From Tubiluchus corallicola (Eukaryota > Priapulida > Priapulimorpha > Priapulimorphida > Tubiluchidae): 64,000 nt of DNA. The notes beneath the pieces were generated by a model that saw only the letters and a program-made list of their open reading frames with translations, had not been told where the DNA came from and did no database searches. The stretch covers positions 1 to 64,000 of the forward strand of contig JAQGDQ010000960.1 of NCBI GenBank assembly GCA_030141605.1. The letters run 5' to 3'. The stretch's first letter is position 1. Each line of letters opens with the position of its first letter. Positions 9,690 through 21,855 of the stretch are shown one piece after another. The position numbers and the translations under genes were made by a program.

Positions 9690-9998
9690 ATACCTCTATG
9701 TAAATTAAACATACACTGTGGGTCGTTTCTTCTCCTCTTTTCCTTCTTCCTATCCCTAATCTACTATTTTTTTCCATTCCATCATGTCTTCTAACCCTAA
9801 CCATTCTTTCATTCACTCATTTCTGCCACCTTAACAAGCCAAGCTTTCAAGGTGTCATACAGCAACTCTTTTATTTGGTTAATTTGACTTCATCAACGTT
9901 TTTTTACCTATACTGTTTCTTTTTGTTTCAATAATATTGTATGTTCATGTATTGTATATGTATTACTGGAGTGAAATAAATTGATTGATTGATTGATT
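9690..9998 (+). mobile_element. LINE 3' untranslated tail
   Basis: The segment ends AATAAATTGATTGATTGATTG, a poly-A-like signal followed by short TGAT tandem units, the usual 3' end of L2/RTE-type LINEs. No coding frame precedes it, so it is a heavily 5'-truncated insertion. The left border is uncertain. Confidence 0.5.
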
Positions 9999-10173
9999 GT
10001 TTGATCATTTTAGTCATTTTAGATGATGCCCATGAAAATAGGAACTTCAGTCTTTTAAGTGACGCAGAACTGTACGATATACTTAAATGTATAACCACTG
10101 TCTGATTTTTATGTACTGTTCCATTGGAATTGTTGTATCAATTTTTCTCTTTGTATGTTGCGTGAGAGTGTTA

Positions 10174-10840
10174 TATAGGTTTTACATGTCAAATGTAGAC
10201 CTGCGTTAATTCAAATGTAGATTAAGGCAATTCAAATGTGTCTTGGTAACTCAAATGTAGATTTAGGTAATTCAAAAATGTCTTGGTAACTCAAATGTAG
10301 ACTTAGGTAGTTCAAATGTGTTAACAATGGTTTTCAAGAAATCTTAAGCACTTTTGGTAAGTGAAATGTAGACACATGTCAAGTCTAATGTGACATTGGT
10401 ATCTCAAATGTGGATAGGTGGCAAAGTTTAAGGAAGTAAAATTTAATCTCCTTTAATCTTATTTTAATAATTGCTGCTTAAATAATAACTTTATAGGGCT
10501 ACTAATAGTTCACTAATATTCTGTAAACTTTACATACCGTTGAAATTGTTAGAGAAAACAATACATTCTTAAAATAAACAATGTTTCTTGAGAGAAACTA
10601 ATTCATTAATGCACTGCTAATGCATTACTTAAAAAACTAATTAGTGATTCACTGTTGATTGGGATAAACAACACATTTTTCAAAGTTACGAAAGAGGTGA
10701 TGACTATCTTTGGTTTACTTTTTGTAATTTGCACTTAATTGAGTCAATTACCTATTTATTCAAGGCAATGCATCTACATTTGAGTTACCTAAGTCACATT
10801 TGAACTTTCCTGTGTCTACATTTGACGTGTAAAACCTATA
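10174..10840. mobile_element. 667-bp terminal-inverted-repeat element with CAAATGTAG subrepeats
   Basis: It begins TATAGGTTTTACATGTCAAA and ends with the inverse of TATAGGTTTTACACGTCAAA; 26 of 27 terminal bases match. Next to both termini the motif TCAAATGTAGA or TCAAATGTG recurs at 15-40-bp spacing, directly on the left (at least eight times between 10,187 and 10,425) and inverted on the right. There is no coding frame, so it is non-autonomous. The flanks share TA-rich sequence, so the target duplication is ambiguous. Confidence 0.85.
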
Positions 10841-11730
10841 ATAAGGCTCACGGTGCGTTCCTTTTTTGTCAATTCCATCAACATGTATTGCTTGGACAAA
10901 ATATACGAATAAATGGTAAATAAATTTTAGTCTGCTGTTCCGCTAACTATGTAATTGGTTGCATTTTTGTCTAGTTTTTCGAGATTATACAATTAGACTG
11001 GTAAACACGGATGTTTTGATTGCTGAAGGAAACCTTTTATAATTGCCATTGTGGTCAATTGCAATTTCACAAAGCCACTATTCTAACTTCAGCTTAAATG
11101 TAGTTCACAGCAAGCTTTTGTTGATTTGCTGATACGTTCATTTGTTAAATCTTGGTGCTACTATGTTGATTTAAGCTGCAAATTCAAATTCACCTTAACT
11201 AGCTAACCAGTTTAGTGTAATTATTCAGTTTGACACTAATTTTGAATCAAACTTTTCAATGCGTAGTATCAAAATTAGTTGTGTTACACTAATTTTTCAC
11301 ACTGACTAATTTCATAGATTTTTTTTCATTCTTATATGAAGTTTATTTTCAACGAAATTATAAAAGACTATTTCAGAAATCGGAAAAATATAAAAACGAA
11401 TTATTTACCAGTGGCGACTGCAACTGATTCATGAATTATGAGAATGTCACTTTCAAATTATTTATGTACAACACATATCTTGAGTTAACTTAATTAACTA
11501 ATTAATTTCACTAATAGAGTAACTCCTCACTTAATGACGCAAGTGCATTCCAGCAAAATGCGACGTTAAGTGAAACGTCGTTAAATGGGGACTTATTATA
11601 TTACAGAAATTTAAGTGCAAAATGTATAAAGTACTTCATTAACAACTTCTTTCCTCTTGTTCATTGTCATCAAGACTTTTTGTTTCAGAAACGAACAATA
11701 TATACATAAACATTTAATAAAAGATAAATC

Positions 11731-12094
11731 CAGTGGCGTTGCTAGGAGTGAGGGGAGGAGCAACTACTCTCACTTCAATAATTTTTTTATTTGTACAATT
11801 TCAACAATTTTAGTTCCTTTGTGATACATTTTCATGCTGATGCTTCATTTCTTACGTTTGAAATTAAAATAGTTTTAATAACACGCGTTTTGTAATACTT
11901 TAAGATTTACGATTAAACTGTAGAGCTTTTTATCGTTTTTAATTTTTAATACAAAATAACAATTACGTACTTTCTTTAAAACTGTATATTCCTCGTCTTT
12001 CGATTTTAAATGCACGTTAAAAATTATTTGGTATGTGTCTGCTGTCTCTACGCCTCTTTTATGTGCTTGCTCCCCTAACCTGGCTACGCCCCTG
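11731..12094. mobile_element. hAT-like MITE (CAGTGGCG ... CGCCCCTG)
   Basis: The left end CAGTGGCGTTGCTAGG pairs with the right end CCTGGCTACGCCCCTG, most positions matching. This terminus type is common on hAT non-autonomous elements. The 8-bp flanks GATAAATC and GATGCACC agree at five positions, a weak trace of an 8-bp target duplication. An open minus-strand frame inside it is not similar to a transposase. It lies 41 bp from RhoGAP exon 2. Confidence 0.7.
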
Positions 12095-12135
12095 GATGCA
12101 CCTAACGAGTTAACAAATAACACAAACTGGCTTAC

Positions 12136-12214
12136 CTGCAGGGATCTGTATTCGAGTCTTTCTCAACATTGCCATCTTTATGAGCAGATATGCCATCTAT
12201 GAGAAAGTCAGCAT
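12136..12214 (-). CDS. DLC1: DLC1/STARD13-like RhoGAP, exon 2
   Basis: This 79-nt exon encodes residues 19-44 and part of 45: ADFLIDGISAHKDGNVEKD and then SNTDPC. The acceptor is CTTTACAG before ATGCTG; the donor is CTGCAG followed by GTAAGC. Its two starting bases complete G|AT (Asp) from exon 1 and its last two bases complete AG|G (Arg) with exon 3, so the frame is continuous with exons on both sides. The stretch itself is acidic and low in conserved motifs, as expected for the variable segment before the pre-GAP block. Assignment rests on splice sites, phase and position rather than on similarity. Confidence 0.82.
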
Positions 12215-13407
12215 CTGTAAAGTTATCAACCAAAACTTTGTTTTAGCACTTTGTGGTGTATTCATTTATAACAAACTACAGGAGCAAAGGTTTTTGAAAA
12301 TCACATGAAAAATCATAATCCATAACTGCTTTGAAGTTCCTGGAAACATGTCGTTTAGAAATTGTGTAATGTAATGTAACGTAATGTAATTTATTGTCCA
12401 TTTCAGCAAAATTACATTATCGCATTGTAACTGTTATACATCAAATCAAATGTAATTACAATAATTGTAAAAGAACTATATTAATGTAGTTACTAAACTG
12501 CATAATAGTTTATCAACAGGAAATATATGCTGCTTGGTGGTCAAGAAGCTTGTAAAACTACCTTGAAAAGTGGAGAAAAAACTGGTTAATTAAAAAGAGA
12601 AAGAATTATAGATGAAATAGTTAAGGTAAAATAATGGGCAAAGAAAGAGAAAAAGAGGAGAGAAATGAAAAAAAGGAATACAGGAATTATCCACAACGAA
12701 GCAGGAAAAATTAAGAATATCATTCGCTACTCGCCTAATTTCTTTTCTTAAAAAATTCCTGATATTATATGTTATCATATGCGTTATTATATGTGCAAGC
12801 TACGCTTTATATGAGTGGAATCATATATCTATAAATTGTTTGTGATAAAATGCCTAAGCTTTCTTACAATAGATGAAGAATAATGATAACCTTCGAAGAA
12901 ATACAGGCTGGCACACAGTTGATTAAAGAATTATTTCAAATCCAAATGACAATTAAAACGAAGTTTAGCAACAATTATGAAGAAAATCTGAAGGTAATTG
13001 CGAAGACACTAGAATACAGATAGAATTCAAGTAAAATACAGGTGAGCTTTATTTATATAAATCATTAATAACATTATTCATTGCTCTCTCAGTTTAAGTC
13101 ACATGCTTACTCAGTGATCTCTGAAAGCCAACTGCACAGGTAAGTTTTTTCCATGGAGCAAGGAAGCCAGCAATTCAATGAAGGTAAATGTTATGCATAC
13201 TAGGATGAAAGTTTAGACTGTATATAAAGAAATAGATTTATTTTGTAGCTGAAATTTCTTGTGTGGGATTTTTAATGTTTTAACAAGAGAATGTAATAAT
13301 ATGACTAATGATCATAATTAAGAACTAATAAAAAATAAGATAAAGAAATCTTGAGCTTCGCGACAACAGTATGATCAAAAACGCAAATACAATCATTAAA
13401 ATCTCAC
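12215..13407 (-). other. RhoGAP intron 1, no element recognised
   Basis: An AT-rich 1.19-kb intron with short TAATGTAACG repeats around 12,365-12,395. The donor is CAG followed by GTGAG and the acceptor is TTACAG. No inverted-repeat element or coding similarity was seen. Confidence 0.6.
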
Positions 13408-13462
13408 CTGAATTAAGAACAGCCATGCCGCCTAAGTAATCGTCTTGTGCAGGACTGTCCAT
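13408..13462 (-). CDS. DLC1: DLC1/STARD13-like RhoGAP, exon 1 (start codon, short isoform)
   Basis: The coding part of the first exon is 55 nt: MDSPAQDDYLGGMAVLNS plus the first base of an Asp codon. The donor is TTCAG followed by GTGAG. The ATG is chosen because an in-frame TAG lies 12 nt upstream, no acceptor consensus lies between, and a TATA box stands about 130 bp upstream. The resulting N-terminus has no SAM domain, unlike the long DLC1/STARD13/STARD8 forms, so this is either a short isoform from an internal promoter, as known for the vertebrate genes, or a derived gene. Long-form exons, if present, would lie further right on the minus strand; none was recognised. Confidence 0.78.
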
Positions 13463-13565
13463 TCTACTTTTCTAACATCAGCTATCTTTCTTCCTCAAGT
13501 ATTCTCAAGTTTATCTTCTGATCTTTGCTTTAGCTTCGTATGCTTTAACGATTTGTGATTAAATC
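13463..13565 (-). other. Predicted 5' untranslated leader of the RhoGAP short isoform
   Basis: About 100 nt between the start expected 25-30 bp below the TATA box and the ATG. On the minus strand it is purine-rich (GAGGAAGAAAGATAG) and contains the in-frame TAG before the ATG. The exact transcription start is inferred, not seen. Confidence 0.4.
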
Positions 13566-13589
13566 TGATTCGAGCTTCGTACAGGTGTG

Positions 13590-13597
13590 TTTATATA
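13590..13597 (-). promoter_or_regulatory. TATA box, TATATAAA
   Basis: A perfect TATATAAA on the coding strand, 128 bp upstream of the RhoGAP ATG, within CGATCAGTATATAAACACAC. Immediately upstream are TGCGCATG (NRF-1-like half) and CACATG (E-box). Position and strand suit a promoter for the short isoform; the motif could also be chance in AT-rich DNA. Confidence 0.5.
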
Positions 13598-13835
13598 CTG
13601 ATCGACATGTGACATGCGCAGACTGGACGTGAAAATGTTTACTAGAAGATGCTTTTTACTCGTGAATAATCCACGTGATTACGGACAGCGATTATTGTGA
13701 ATTATCTGCGCAGCTGATGAAATCATAAACTGTTTTTATTAATGAACCCACGCCGTTAAATCTTGCATGCAAATATTTAATATTTTATACGTTGAAAATT
13801 ACCAAATGGAAGCGTTGACCACGATGATTCGTTCA

Positions 13836-14132
13836 TGAAGATGACGGTGATGATGCTGATGATGAAGATGACGGTGATGATGTTGAGAATGACTGATAGC
13901 GCTATGTTGCCCAAGGTGGCTCATCAAAGTAAATATGATGATGACGACGAGACGACGACGATGATGATGATGATGGTAGTGGTAATGGTGGTGATGATGA
14001 TGACGATGAATATGATGATAATGATGGTGACGAGGTGGGGATCTCCAGAACAATTGTAAAGACTGCGATGATGAATACAAAAGTCAGCACATGACAATAA
14101 CAATAATGACGAAGACAATAGTGGTTGTGACA

Positions 14133-14180
<48 letters not shown>

Positions 14181-14400
14181 ATGAGGATGATGACTATGTG
14201 GCGATGTCCAGAACAATGATAAAGATTGACAATGATGTGCACGAAGTCAGCACATGACATTGACAATACAGACGATGATCACAGTGACCACAATGACGAA
14301 GACAATAGTGGTGGTGGTGATGGCGGTGATGTTAATGGTGGAGCTAACAGTGGCAGCAGCAATACTCCAGTGATAGTCGCAGAGGTGATGATAGTAGCAC
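13836..14400 (+). repeat. GAT/GAC trinucleotide satellite with repeated ~175-bp segment
   Basis: Long GATGATGAC-type runs interrupted by two related unique segments, each with TCCAGAACAAT, GTCAGCACATGACA and GACGAAGACAATAGTGG (about 14,041-14,130 and 14,208-14,320). This shows segmental duplication of a compound unit. It begins about 240 bp upstream of the RhoGAP TATA box. Open frames in it (poly-His, poly-Asp) are repeat artefacts. Confidence 0.9.
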
Positions 14401-14787
14401 TACATAATGACAGCTTAGTGGTGTCAGAAGCAAAGGAGGAGATGACAGAAGAAAAAGAAAATATATATTTTAGAAAAGTGTCAAACTGACATATATTGTA
14501 TGTCGCCTTTACAATTTTTAATTAGGTTAATGAATGGCAAAGATCACAGAAATCAAACGAAACGTTTTGGAAAAATTTGTTAGATTTTTTAATGGTTTCC
14601 TTGCATAACTTACGTTTTGCTTTTTTGTATGTGATTGCTTTATTTTAAAAATGCATTTTTATGTAAGATACATGGAAAATTAGTATCACTTAGCAAATTA
14701 TTGTGGCCTTTTAATTTAGTTTAATTTTTACTGTTTGTATAAACACAGTAATTGAGTTTTTTAACTGCAATATATTTGTTTTAATAA

Positions 14788-16050
<1,263 letters not shown>

Positions 16051-16155
16051 TATTTATTGCACAATTTTATGCAGCCTTAACTCGAGATGAGTAGGATAAA
16101 TTGCCTTAAATTCGAGCTGATTGAAATTTTTCTAGTTGTAGCCAACGTAAACTTA

Positions 16156-16700
16156 GTATAGTATAGTATAGCATAGTATAGCATAATATAGTATAGTGTA
16201 GTGTAGTGTAGTGTAGTGTAGTGTAGTGTAGTGTAGTGTAGTGTAGTGTAGTGTAGTGTAGTGTAGTGTAGTGTAGTGTAGTGCAGTGCAGTGCAGTGCA
16301 GTGCAGTGCAGTGCAGTGCAGTGCAGTGCAGTGCAGTGCAGTGCAGTGCAGTGCAGTGTAGTGTAGTGTAGTGTAATGTAGTGTAGTGTAGTGTAGTGTA
16401 GTGTAGGGGGTGTGATGTGTTGTTGCATGGTGTAATGTAGTGTGGTGTGGTATGGTATGGTGTGGTGTGGCGTAGTGTAGTGTAGTGTAGTGTAGTGTAG
16501 TGTAGTGTAGTGTAGTGTAGTGTAGTGTAGTGTAGTGTAGTGTAGTGTAGTGTAGTGTAGTGTAGTGTAGTGTTGTGTTGTAGTGTAGTGTAGTGTAGTG
16601 TAGTGTAGTGTAGTGTAGGGTAGTGTATCGTGGCATAATATAGCTTACCTTAGCATAGCATGGTATAGCCTAGCATAGCATAGCACAGCATATCATAGCA
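16156..16700 (+). repeat. GTGTA/GTGCA pentanucleotide satellite
   Basis: About 540 bp of AGTGT units with a central block of AGTGC units (about 16,280-16,357), flanked by AGTAT and AGCAT degenerate units. A short interruption lies at 16,407-16,470. Start-to-end order is ATAGT, GTGTA, GTGCA, GTGTA, then GCATA. Confidence 0.97.
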
Positions 16701-17394
16701 TAGTATAGTATCTATATTATATAGCAGCATTACTAATACCATAACTTTTATGCACGCAAAATTTTATCGTATTAGTACCTCTTTCTGAGGTGCCGAAAGT
16801 TTTAATATAATCATCGTAGAATGTATAGAATGTGTAATCTAAAGATGTAGAATACGAAGTACGGTCGAAAAAGAATTAAAAATTAAATGCAAGCATAGGT
16901 TTTTCGCTTTTTAGAACTTAAATCCAATTCATTTCTTTTCATTCATTCTGATGGTGTTGAAGCCACGCGCTGTTTGAAGCCACACATCTACATCCACTTA
17001 GCGAGACTTATCCAACCCACGCCAGCGGATGATCACGTATCTGTGACTGCTCTTACTAGCTAGAGAAGCTGCGTTCTTTCATTATCTTAGACTGTTGACT
17101 TGATTGTCTGACACAGGTGTGGGAGATTACAGATAAGTCTTATGCACAAAACCAAAATTTAAATCTCGGATAAACGGTGTAATCAGTTTAGCGGGCGCGG
17201 AAAATCCTGTGTGATTTGAAGAGATTGAAGAAATACATTGAAGAGATTGCCCTTGATATCTCATGGATACCTGCACATACACAATTATCAGCACGTAAAA
17301 ACATGAATGACTTCGTAGTAATATCAGAAATTATGAATGAACAAAAACACAACTGCCAACAATGTAATATCAGTGGAAAAAATTATGAATGACA
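16701..17394. other. No gene recognised
   Basis: Mixed sequence with no convincing frame or terminal repeats. The last part may be 5' flank of the LINE fragment that follows. Confidence 0.4.
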
Positions 17395-17764
17395 GAAAAC
17401 AAAGAGTTAAATTATCTACAAATACCGTCTCAGAATGGCTAATATTACAGCAGGGCATATCACAAGGGGTCCCTTACTTTTCTGTCTTTATATTAACAAT
17501 ATATGCAAAACACTAACACATTGTAATATAACACAGTATGCTGACTACACAACTATATATTTAGGCCACAAAAACCTAGCAACAGCTCAACGACTTTTAG
17601 AACAGGACATCGCAAACATTAACATAGCATTTACCCTTTTAAAACTCAAATTAAATAGCACCAAAACAGATTTCATGGTCCTTTCCCCGTTCTCAAATGA
17701 CAATATAAGTAATCCTTCAATAAAAGTTGAAAATAGCATAATAAAACAGAAAAGCAATGTGTAG
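17395..17764 (+). pseudogene. LINE reverse transcriptase fragment
   Basis: The frame RGPLLFCLYINNICKTL, then NITQYADYTTIYLGHKN and LKLNSTKTDFMVLSPFSN, covers reverse transcriptase motifs 4-6 of a non-LTR retrotransposon. The catalytic box, normally Y-A-D-D, reads YADY, and the preceding QGISQGVP lies in another frame, so the copy is dead by substitution and indel. It stops at TAG. No connection to the ORF1/ORF2 start at 18.1 kb is shown; the two may be separate insertions. Confidence 0.85.
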
Positions 17765-18099
17765 ATAACAAACTTTCTTTAATATAACCACTTTAATGAA
17801 ATTTACGATAAAATGGCATGCGGAACGTCTTACTTACTGCACGTAAGTGGCGGCGCTGTAGTCGTACATGGCGGTTGTGTTTTTTAAAATTACCGCAAAA
17901 ATCAACAAAATTGTTAAAATTAAGTGGAATAGCATATAATCCACTCAGAATTTACTTTGCAAAGACTAAAGCCAAATCGAGTAGGAGTATCAACACGCCA
18001 CGCAAGCAAAACGTCTGTAGATTTATGCTTAGATCGGGTCGAGAAGAATCCGAGAGTGATTAGTCATCAAACTGAACAGCTGATGCCTACATAACAAGG

Positions 18100-18897
18100 C
18101 GACAGGAAAATGAGCGCTTGTAATACACCTTGCATTCAGCCTCTACTTTAGCTGGACAAGTGCAGCCTACTTCAGACATTCAAAAGTTTGTAGAAAGATT
18201 CCAGAAGCAACTGACGTTCACTAGTAGCAAAGTTGTGAGGATTGATGACCTTATGGGAGAAGGTGCTGAGGTAACCAAATCGCAAGATTTTCTAAGCTGC
18301 AAATTTGATGGTTTTCAAGAACAACTGAACAAATATCAACAAGAAACAAATATCAGCATTTGAGAGACGAAAACAAGGTACTTAAAGCCACTGTTAAAAC
18401 ATTACAAAACAGACTAAAAACTACTGAAAGTGAACTAGACAAACTATAACAATATGAGCGTAGAGACACATTGGAGATAGCTGTAATTCCTCATGAAGTT
18501 ACAAATGACATAGTGGTAAGTGTAGCCAGAAATATGGGAGGGGATTGCACCCGCAAGATATTAGTACATCACATAGACTGGCAGCACCTAAAAATGGAGG
18601 GCCTCCACGAATTATTGTAAATTTCACAAGATGTGACAAACGGGATGAACTTTATGGTAATAGAAGAAATGCCGGAAGCACTAAAAATCTTGACTATGCA
18701 TCGTATACTGATAACCGGATCTACATAAACGAATCCTTGACTCCAACAAGGAGAAAACTACACAAACAATGTAGGGACTATGCTAAAGACCACAAAATGC
18801 AGTACTGCTGGACAAAATCCGGAAAGATGTTCTTACGGAGCGATGATTCAAGCCAAGCCATTGAAATTCAATGTGAGGAGGACCTAGGTAAACTTTA
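18100..18897 (+). pseudogene. LINE ORF1 remnant (coiled coil plus RRM-like region)
   Basis: Three frames in sequence make one degraded protein: VERFQKQLTFTSSKVVRIDD, then a heptad-rich part LRDENKVLKATVKTLQNRLK and LEIAVIPHEVTN, then DISTSHRLAAPKNGGPPRII, VNFTRCDKRDELYGNRRNA and YINESLTPTRRKLHKQCRDY. The coiled coil, 'QYERRDTLEI.GIP' core and 'HRL...P..IIV.F..R..R...Y..R' are typical of LINE ORF1 nucleic-acid chaperones, which coat LINE RNA. A frameshift near 18,355, a TAA at 18,448 and a shift near 18,545 inactivate it. Confidence 0.8.
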
Positions 18898-18954
18898 AAA
18901 CTCAGTACACGGTGTTAATGCATCACAAACTTTACTTTCTAGCATAATTAATTA

Positions 18955-19927
18955 ATGGGAAAATTTACATGTGTATCTTGTTGTAAACCCTGTAAAAAAT
19001 AAATATGTATCTGTTGTGACGTCTGTAACATGTGGGTACACCTCAAGTGCACCATGTTGAATGTGAATGAATTTAATCACTATGCTCTGTATTCTGATAA
19101 TTACTTTTGTTTAAAATGTATAAATGAATCTTTGCCGTTTCAGTGTATTGATGATGGTGAATTATGCGAATTGTTTTCAAATCTAACAAATGTATACTGT
19201 CTGTCTTCTTTAATTGATTTTCCTTCACTCGCAAAACCAAAATGGGATGATGCTGATCTTGATGCACATCTTACCTGGTTTCATAGTAAATACCATAGTT
19301 TGCATGCACCAGAGACAAATTCTAATTTAAAAAAGTCCATTAATGATTTATTAATAGTACATTTTAATCTCAATAGTATTCAGACGAGATTTTCTAATAT
19401 GCTAGATGTACTCATGCACTTTACTGTTCCTCCGGATAGTATTGGAATATCGGAAACAAGATTGAACGAACAATCAATCTTTTATAACGAGTTTACCTAA
19501 CTATACTTTCTTGCATGTTGATTCTAAAACTTGCGCAGGTGGCGTAGCCATATATCTTAAATCGGGTTGAGGCATATAATAAAAGATGAGTACAAAATTA
19601 ATTGTAATACAGAAATAGTAACTACAAGTAAGAATGGTAATAGCATTACTCAAAAATCACATATGCAAGTTGAGGAATTGTGATGCTTGATGTTGAAGTA
19701 CCTGGTAAAAAGAAACCAATCACATTTGGTGTGATCTATCGACACCCAAATACTAATGTCCATCGTTTTCACAGCGAGATGGACTCTATACTATCAGCCA
19801 TTAACAAGTCTGGAAAGACTTGTTATATCTGTGGCAATATTAATCTTAATCTTATGCAAATAGAAGAGAAAACATTTATTGCAGATTATTGTAACTTTAT
19901 CCTTAACACGCAACATTGTCATTGGCT
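18955..19927 (+). pseudogene. LINE ORF2 start: PHD-like finger and endonuclease remnant
   Basis: It begins with paired cysteines (CVSCCKPCKK, ICICCDVCNMWVHLKC) and NYFCLKC: a Cys4-His-Cys3 PHD-like finger, broken by one TAA. Next comes an AP-type endonuclease: LLIVHFNLNSIQTRFSNM, SIGISETRLNE, then after stops ITFGVIYRHPNTNVHRFHSE and CYICGNINLNLM. The 'SET' glutamate and 'YRHP' are kept, but the usual G-D-[IF]-N aspartate is asparagine (GNIN). It runs into the assembly gap, and the reverse transcriptase part is not visible after it. PHD fingers at the ORF2 start are known in some animal LINE lineages. Confidence 0.8.
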
Positions 19928-20352
19928 NNNNNNNNNNNNNNNNNNNNNNNNNNNNNNNNNNNNNNNNNNNNNNNNNNNNNNNNNNNNNNNNNNNNNNNNN
20001 NNNNNNNNNNNNNNNNNNNNNNNNNNNNNNNNNNNNNNNNNNNNNNNNNNNNNNNNNNNNNNNNNNNNNNNNNNNNNNNNNNNNNNNNNNNNNNNNNNNN
20101 NNNNNNNNNNNNNNNNNNNNNNNNNNNNNNNNNNNNNNNNNNNNNNNNNNNNNNNNNNNNNNNNNNNNNNNNNNNNNNNNNNNNNNNNNNNNNNNNNNNN
20201 NNNNNNNNNNNNNNNNNNNNNNNNNNNNNNNNNNNNNNNNNNNNNNNNNNNNNNNNNNNNNNNNNNNNNNNNNNNNNNNNNNNNNNNNNNNNNNNNNNNN
20301 NNNNNNNNNNNNNNNNNNNNNNNNNNNNNNNNNNNNNNNNNNNNNNNNNNNN
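19928..20352. other. Assembly gap (425 N)
   Basis: Unresolved bases inside the LINE endonuclease region. Frames crossing it are meaningless. The sequence after the gap (ATTATGAATGAACAAATATAAA) does not obviously continue the endonuclease. Confidence 1.
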
Positions 20353-20516
20353 AATTTGTCCTTGATATGTATATATAAATTATGAATGAACAAATATAAA
20401 CCTGCCTGCTACTTTAACGTAAAATAGCTTTGTGGAGTTTGCGAGAAAGAAAAAAAATCTATTTACAGTCGCTCATTTAACAGACAACATTATCACTAAC
20501 GGCTATTTAGCGACTT

Positions 20517-21375
20517 ACACTTAACAGTATAGGTAAGGACTTAGCAATGCAGGTAAGACTTAGCAATATAGGTAAGAACTTAACAATATAGGTAAGGACT
20601 TAACAGTATAGGTAAGGACTTAACAGTATAGGTAAGGACTTAGCAATATAGGTAAGGACTTAGCAATATAGGTAAGAATGTAACAATATAGGTAAGGACT
20701 TAACAGTATAGGTAAGCACTTAACAGTATAGGTAAGGACTTAGCAATATAGGTAACGACTTAACAATATAGGTAAGCACTTAACAGTATAGGTAAGCACT
20801 TAACAGTATAGTTAAGCACTTAACGGTATAGGTAACGACTTAACAATATAGGTAAGGACTTAACAATATAGGTAAGAACTTAACAGTATAGGTAAGCACT
20901 TAACAGTATAGGTAAGGACTTAACAGTATAGGTAACGACTTAACAATATAGGTAAGGACTTAACAGTATAGGTAAGGACTTAACAGTATAGGTAAGGACT
21001 TAGCAATATAGGTAAGAACAGCAATATAGGTAAGGACTTAGCAATATAGGTAAGGACTTAACAATATAGGCAAGGACTTAGCAATATAGGTAAGGACTTA
21101 ACAATATAGGTAAGAACTTAGAAATATAGGTAAGGACTTATCAACATAGGTAAGGACTTAACAGTATAGGTAACGACTTAGCAACATAGGTAAGGACTTA
21201 ACAGTATAGGTAACGACTTAACAATATAGGTAAGGACTTAACAGTATAGATAAGGACTTAACAGTATAGGTAAGGACTTAACAATATAGGTAAGGACTTA
21301 ACAGTATAGATAAGGACTTAACAGTATAGGTAAGGACTTAACAATATAGGTAATGACTTAACAACATAGGTAAGT
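20517..21375 (+). repeat. 20-bp minisatellite AACAGTATAGGTAAGGACTT
   Basis: About 43 units with A/G and T/C variation (AGCAATATAGGTAAGAACTT, AACAACATAGGTAACGACTT) and one 4-bp deletion near 21,018. Every unit contains TATAGGTAAG, a good 5' splice-site match on the plus strand, and ACTTAAC, a branch-point-like word. Confidence 0.97.
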
Positions 21376-21855
21376 TCTTACAATATGACAGATTTATAGA
21401 GTGCGTTAGCAGGTATAACTGATTCAGATCTGTGTGTTTGCGGTTTGGGCAGTCACACCCCAGAACATTTAATTTTTCATTGTCCGTTACCATTGGTTAG
21501 ACAAGATATAAGAGTAAATCGCGGACGCGGCTTAGAAAATAATGACGTTCGAAACATTTACAGAAAGAGAGACACTAATGTAATTAAAATGTACATAGAC
21601 ATTGTAAAAGAACTAGCCCAAAATGATCGTATACATTATACATTTACTTACATAGTAAATTGGTTATACATTGATTACAAATATTGAATATATATTTAGA
21701 ATAAGTAAATCGTAATACAAAATTGTCAGCTTATCTAGTAAGAATTTTATTTAATGTACATAGTGTAAAGACTTATTTAACATTTGGGTAATTTAGTGCC
21801 CTGCAAATAGAGGGCTTATTGTATAATTTTCAATAAAGATTTTTAATAATTAATA
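21376..21855 (+). pseudogene. LINE ORF2 C-terminus and 3' end
   Basis: The frame DSDLCVCGLGSHTPEHLIFH followed by CPLPLVRQD is the C-terminal 'C.C....E...H....CP' zinc motif of non-LTR retrotransposon polyproteins. The frame ends at TGA at 21,685, followed by about 170 bp of AT-rich 3' UTR ending CAATAAAGATTTTTAATAAT. It is 5' truncated exactly where the 20-bp array ends. Confidence 0.7.

Noticed and set aside
11875-12123. 82-codon minus-strand frame as a gene next to RhoGAP exon 2
   Set aside because: It lies almost entirely within a hAT-like MITE, starts in its terminus (GVARLGEQA is the translated terminal repeat) and shows no domain.
13799-14489. Poly-His, poly-Asp and poly-Met/Val frames
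   Set aside because: GAT/GAC trinucleotide satellite read in different frames.
16106-16636. 176-codon THYTTLHY frame and its overlapping partner
   Set aside because: GTGTA pentamer satellite; no codon-level constraint or gene context.
19680-20393. Frames of up to 232 codons across the N block
   Set aside because: They are open only because N codons cannot be stops.
20517-21375. CRISPR-like array of regular 20-bp repeats
   Set aside because: Units are contiguous without unique spacers and differ by point changes; the host is a eukaryote. It is a minisatellite.
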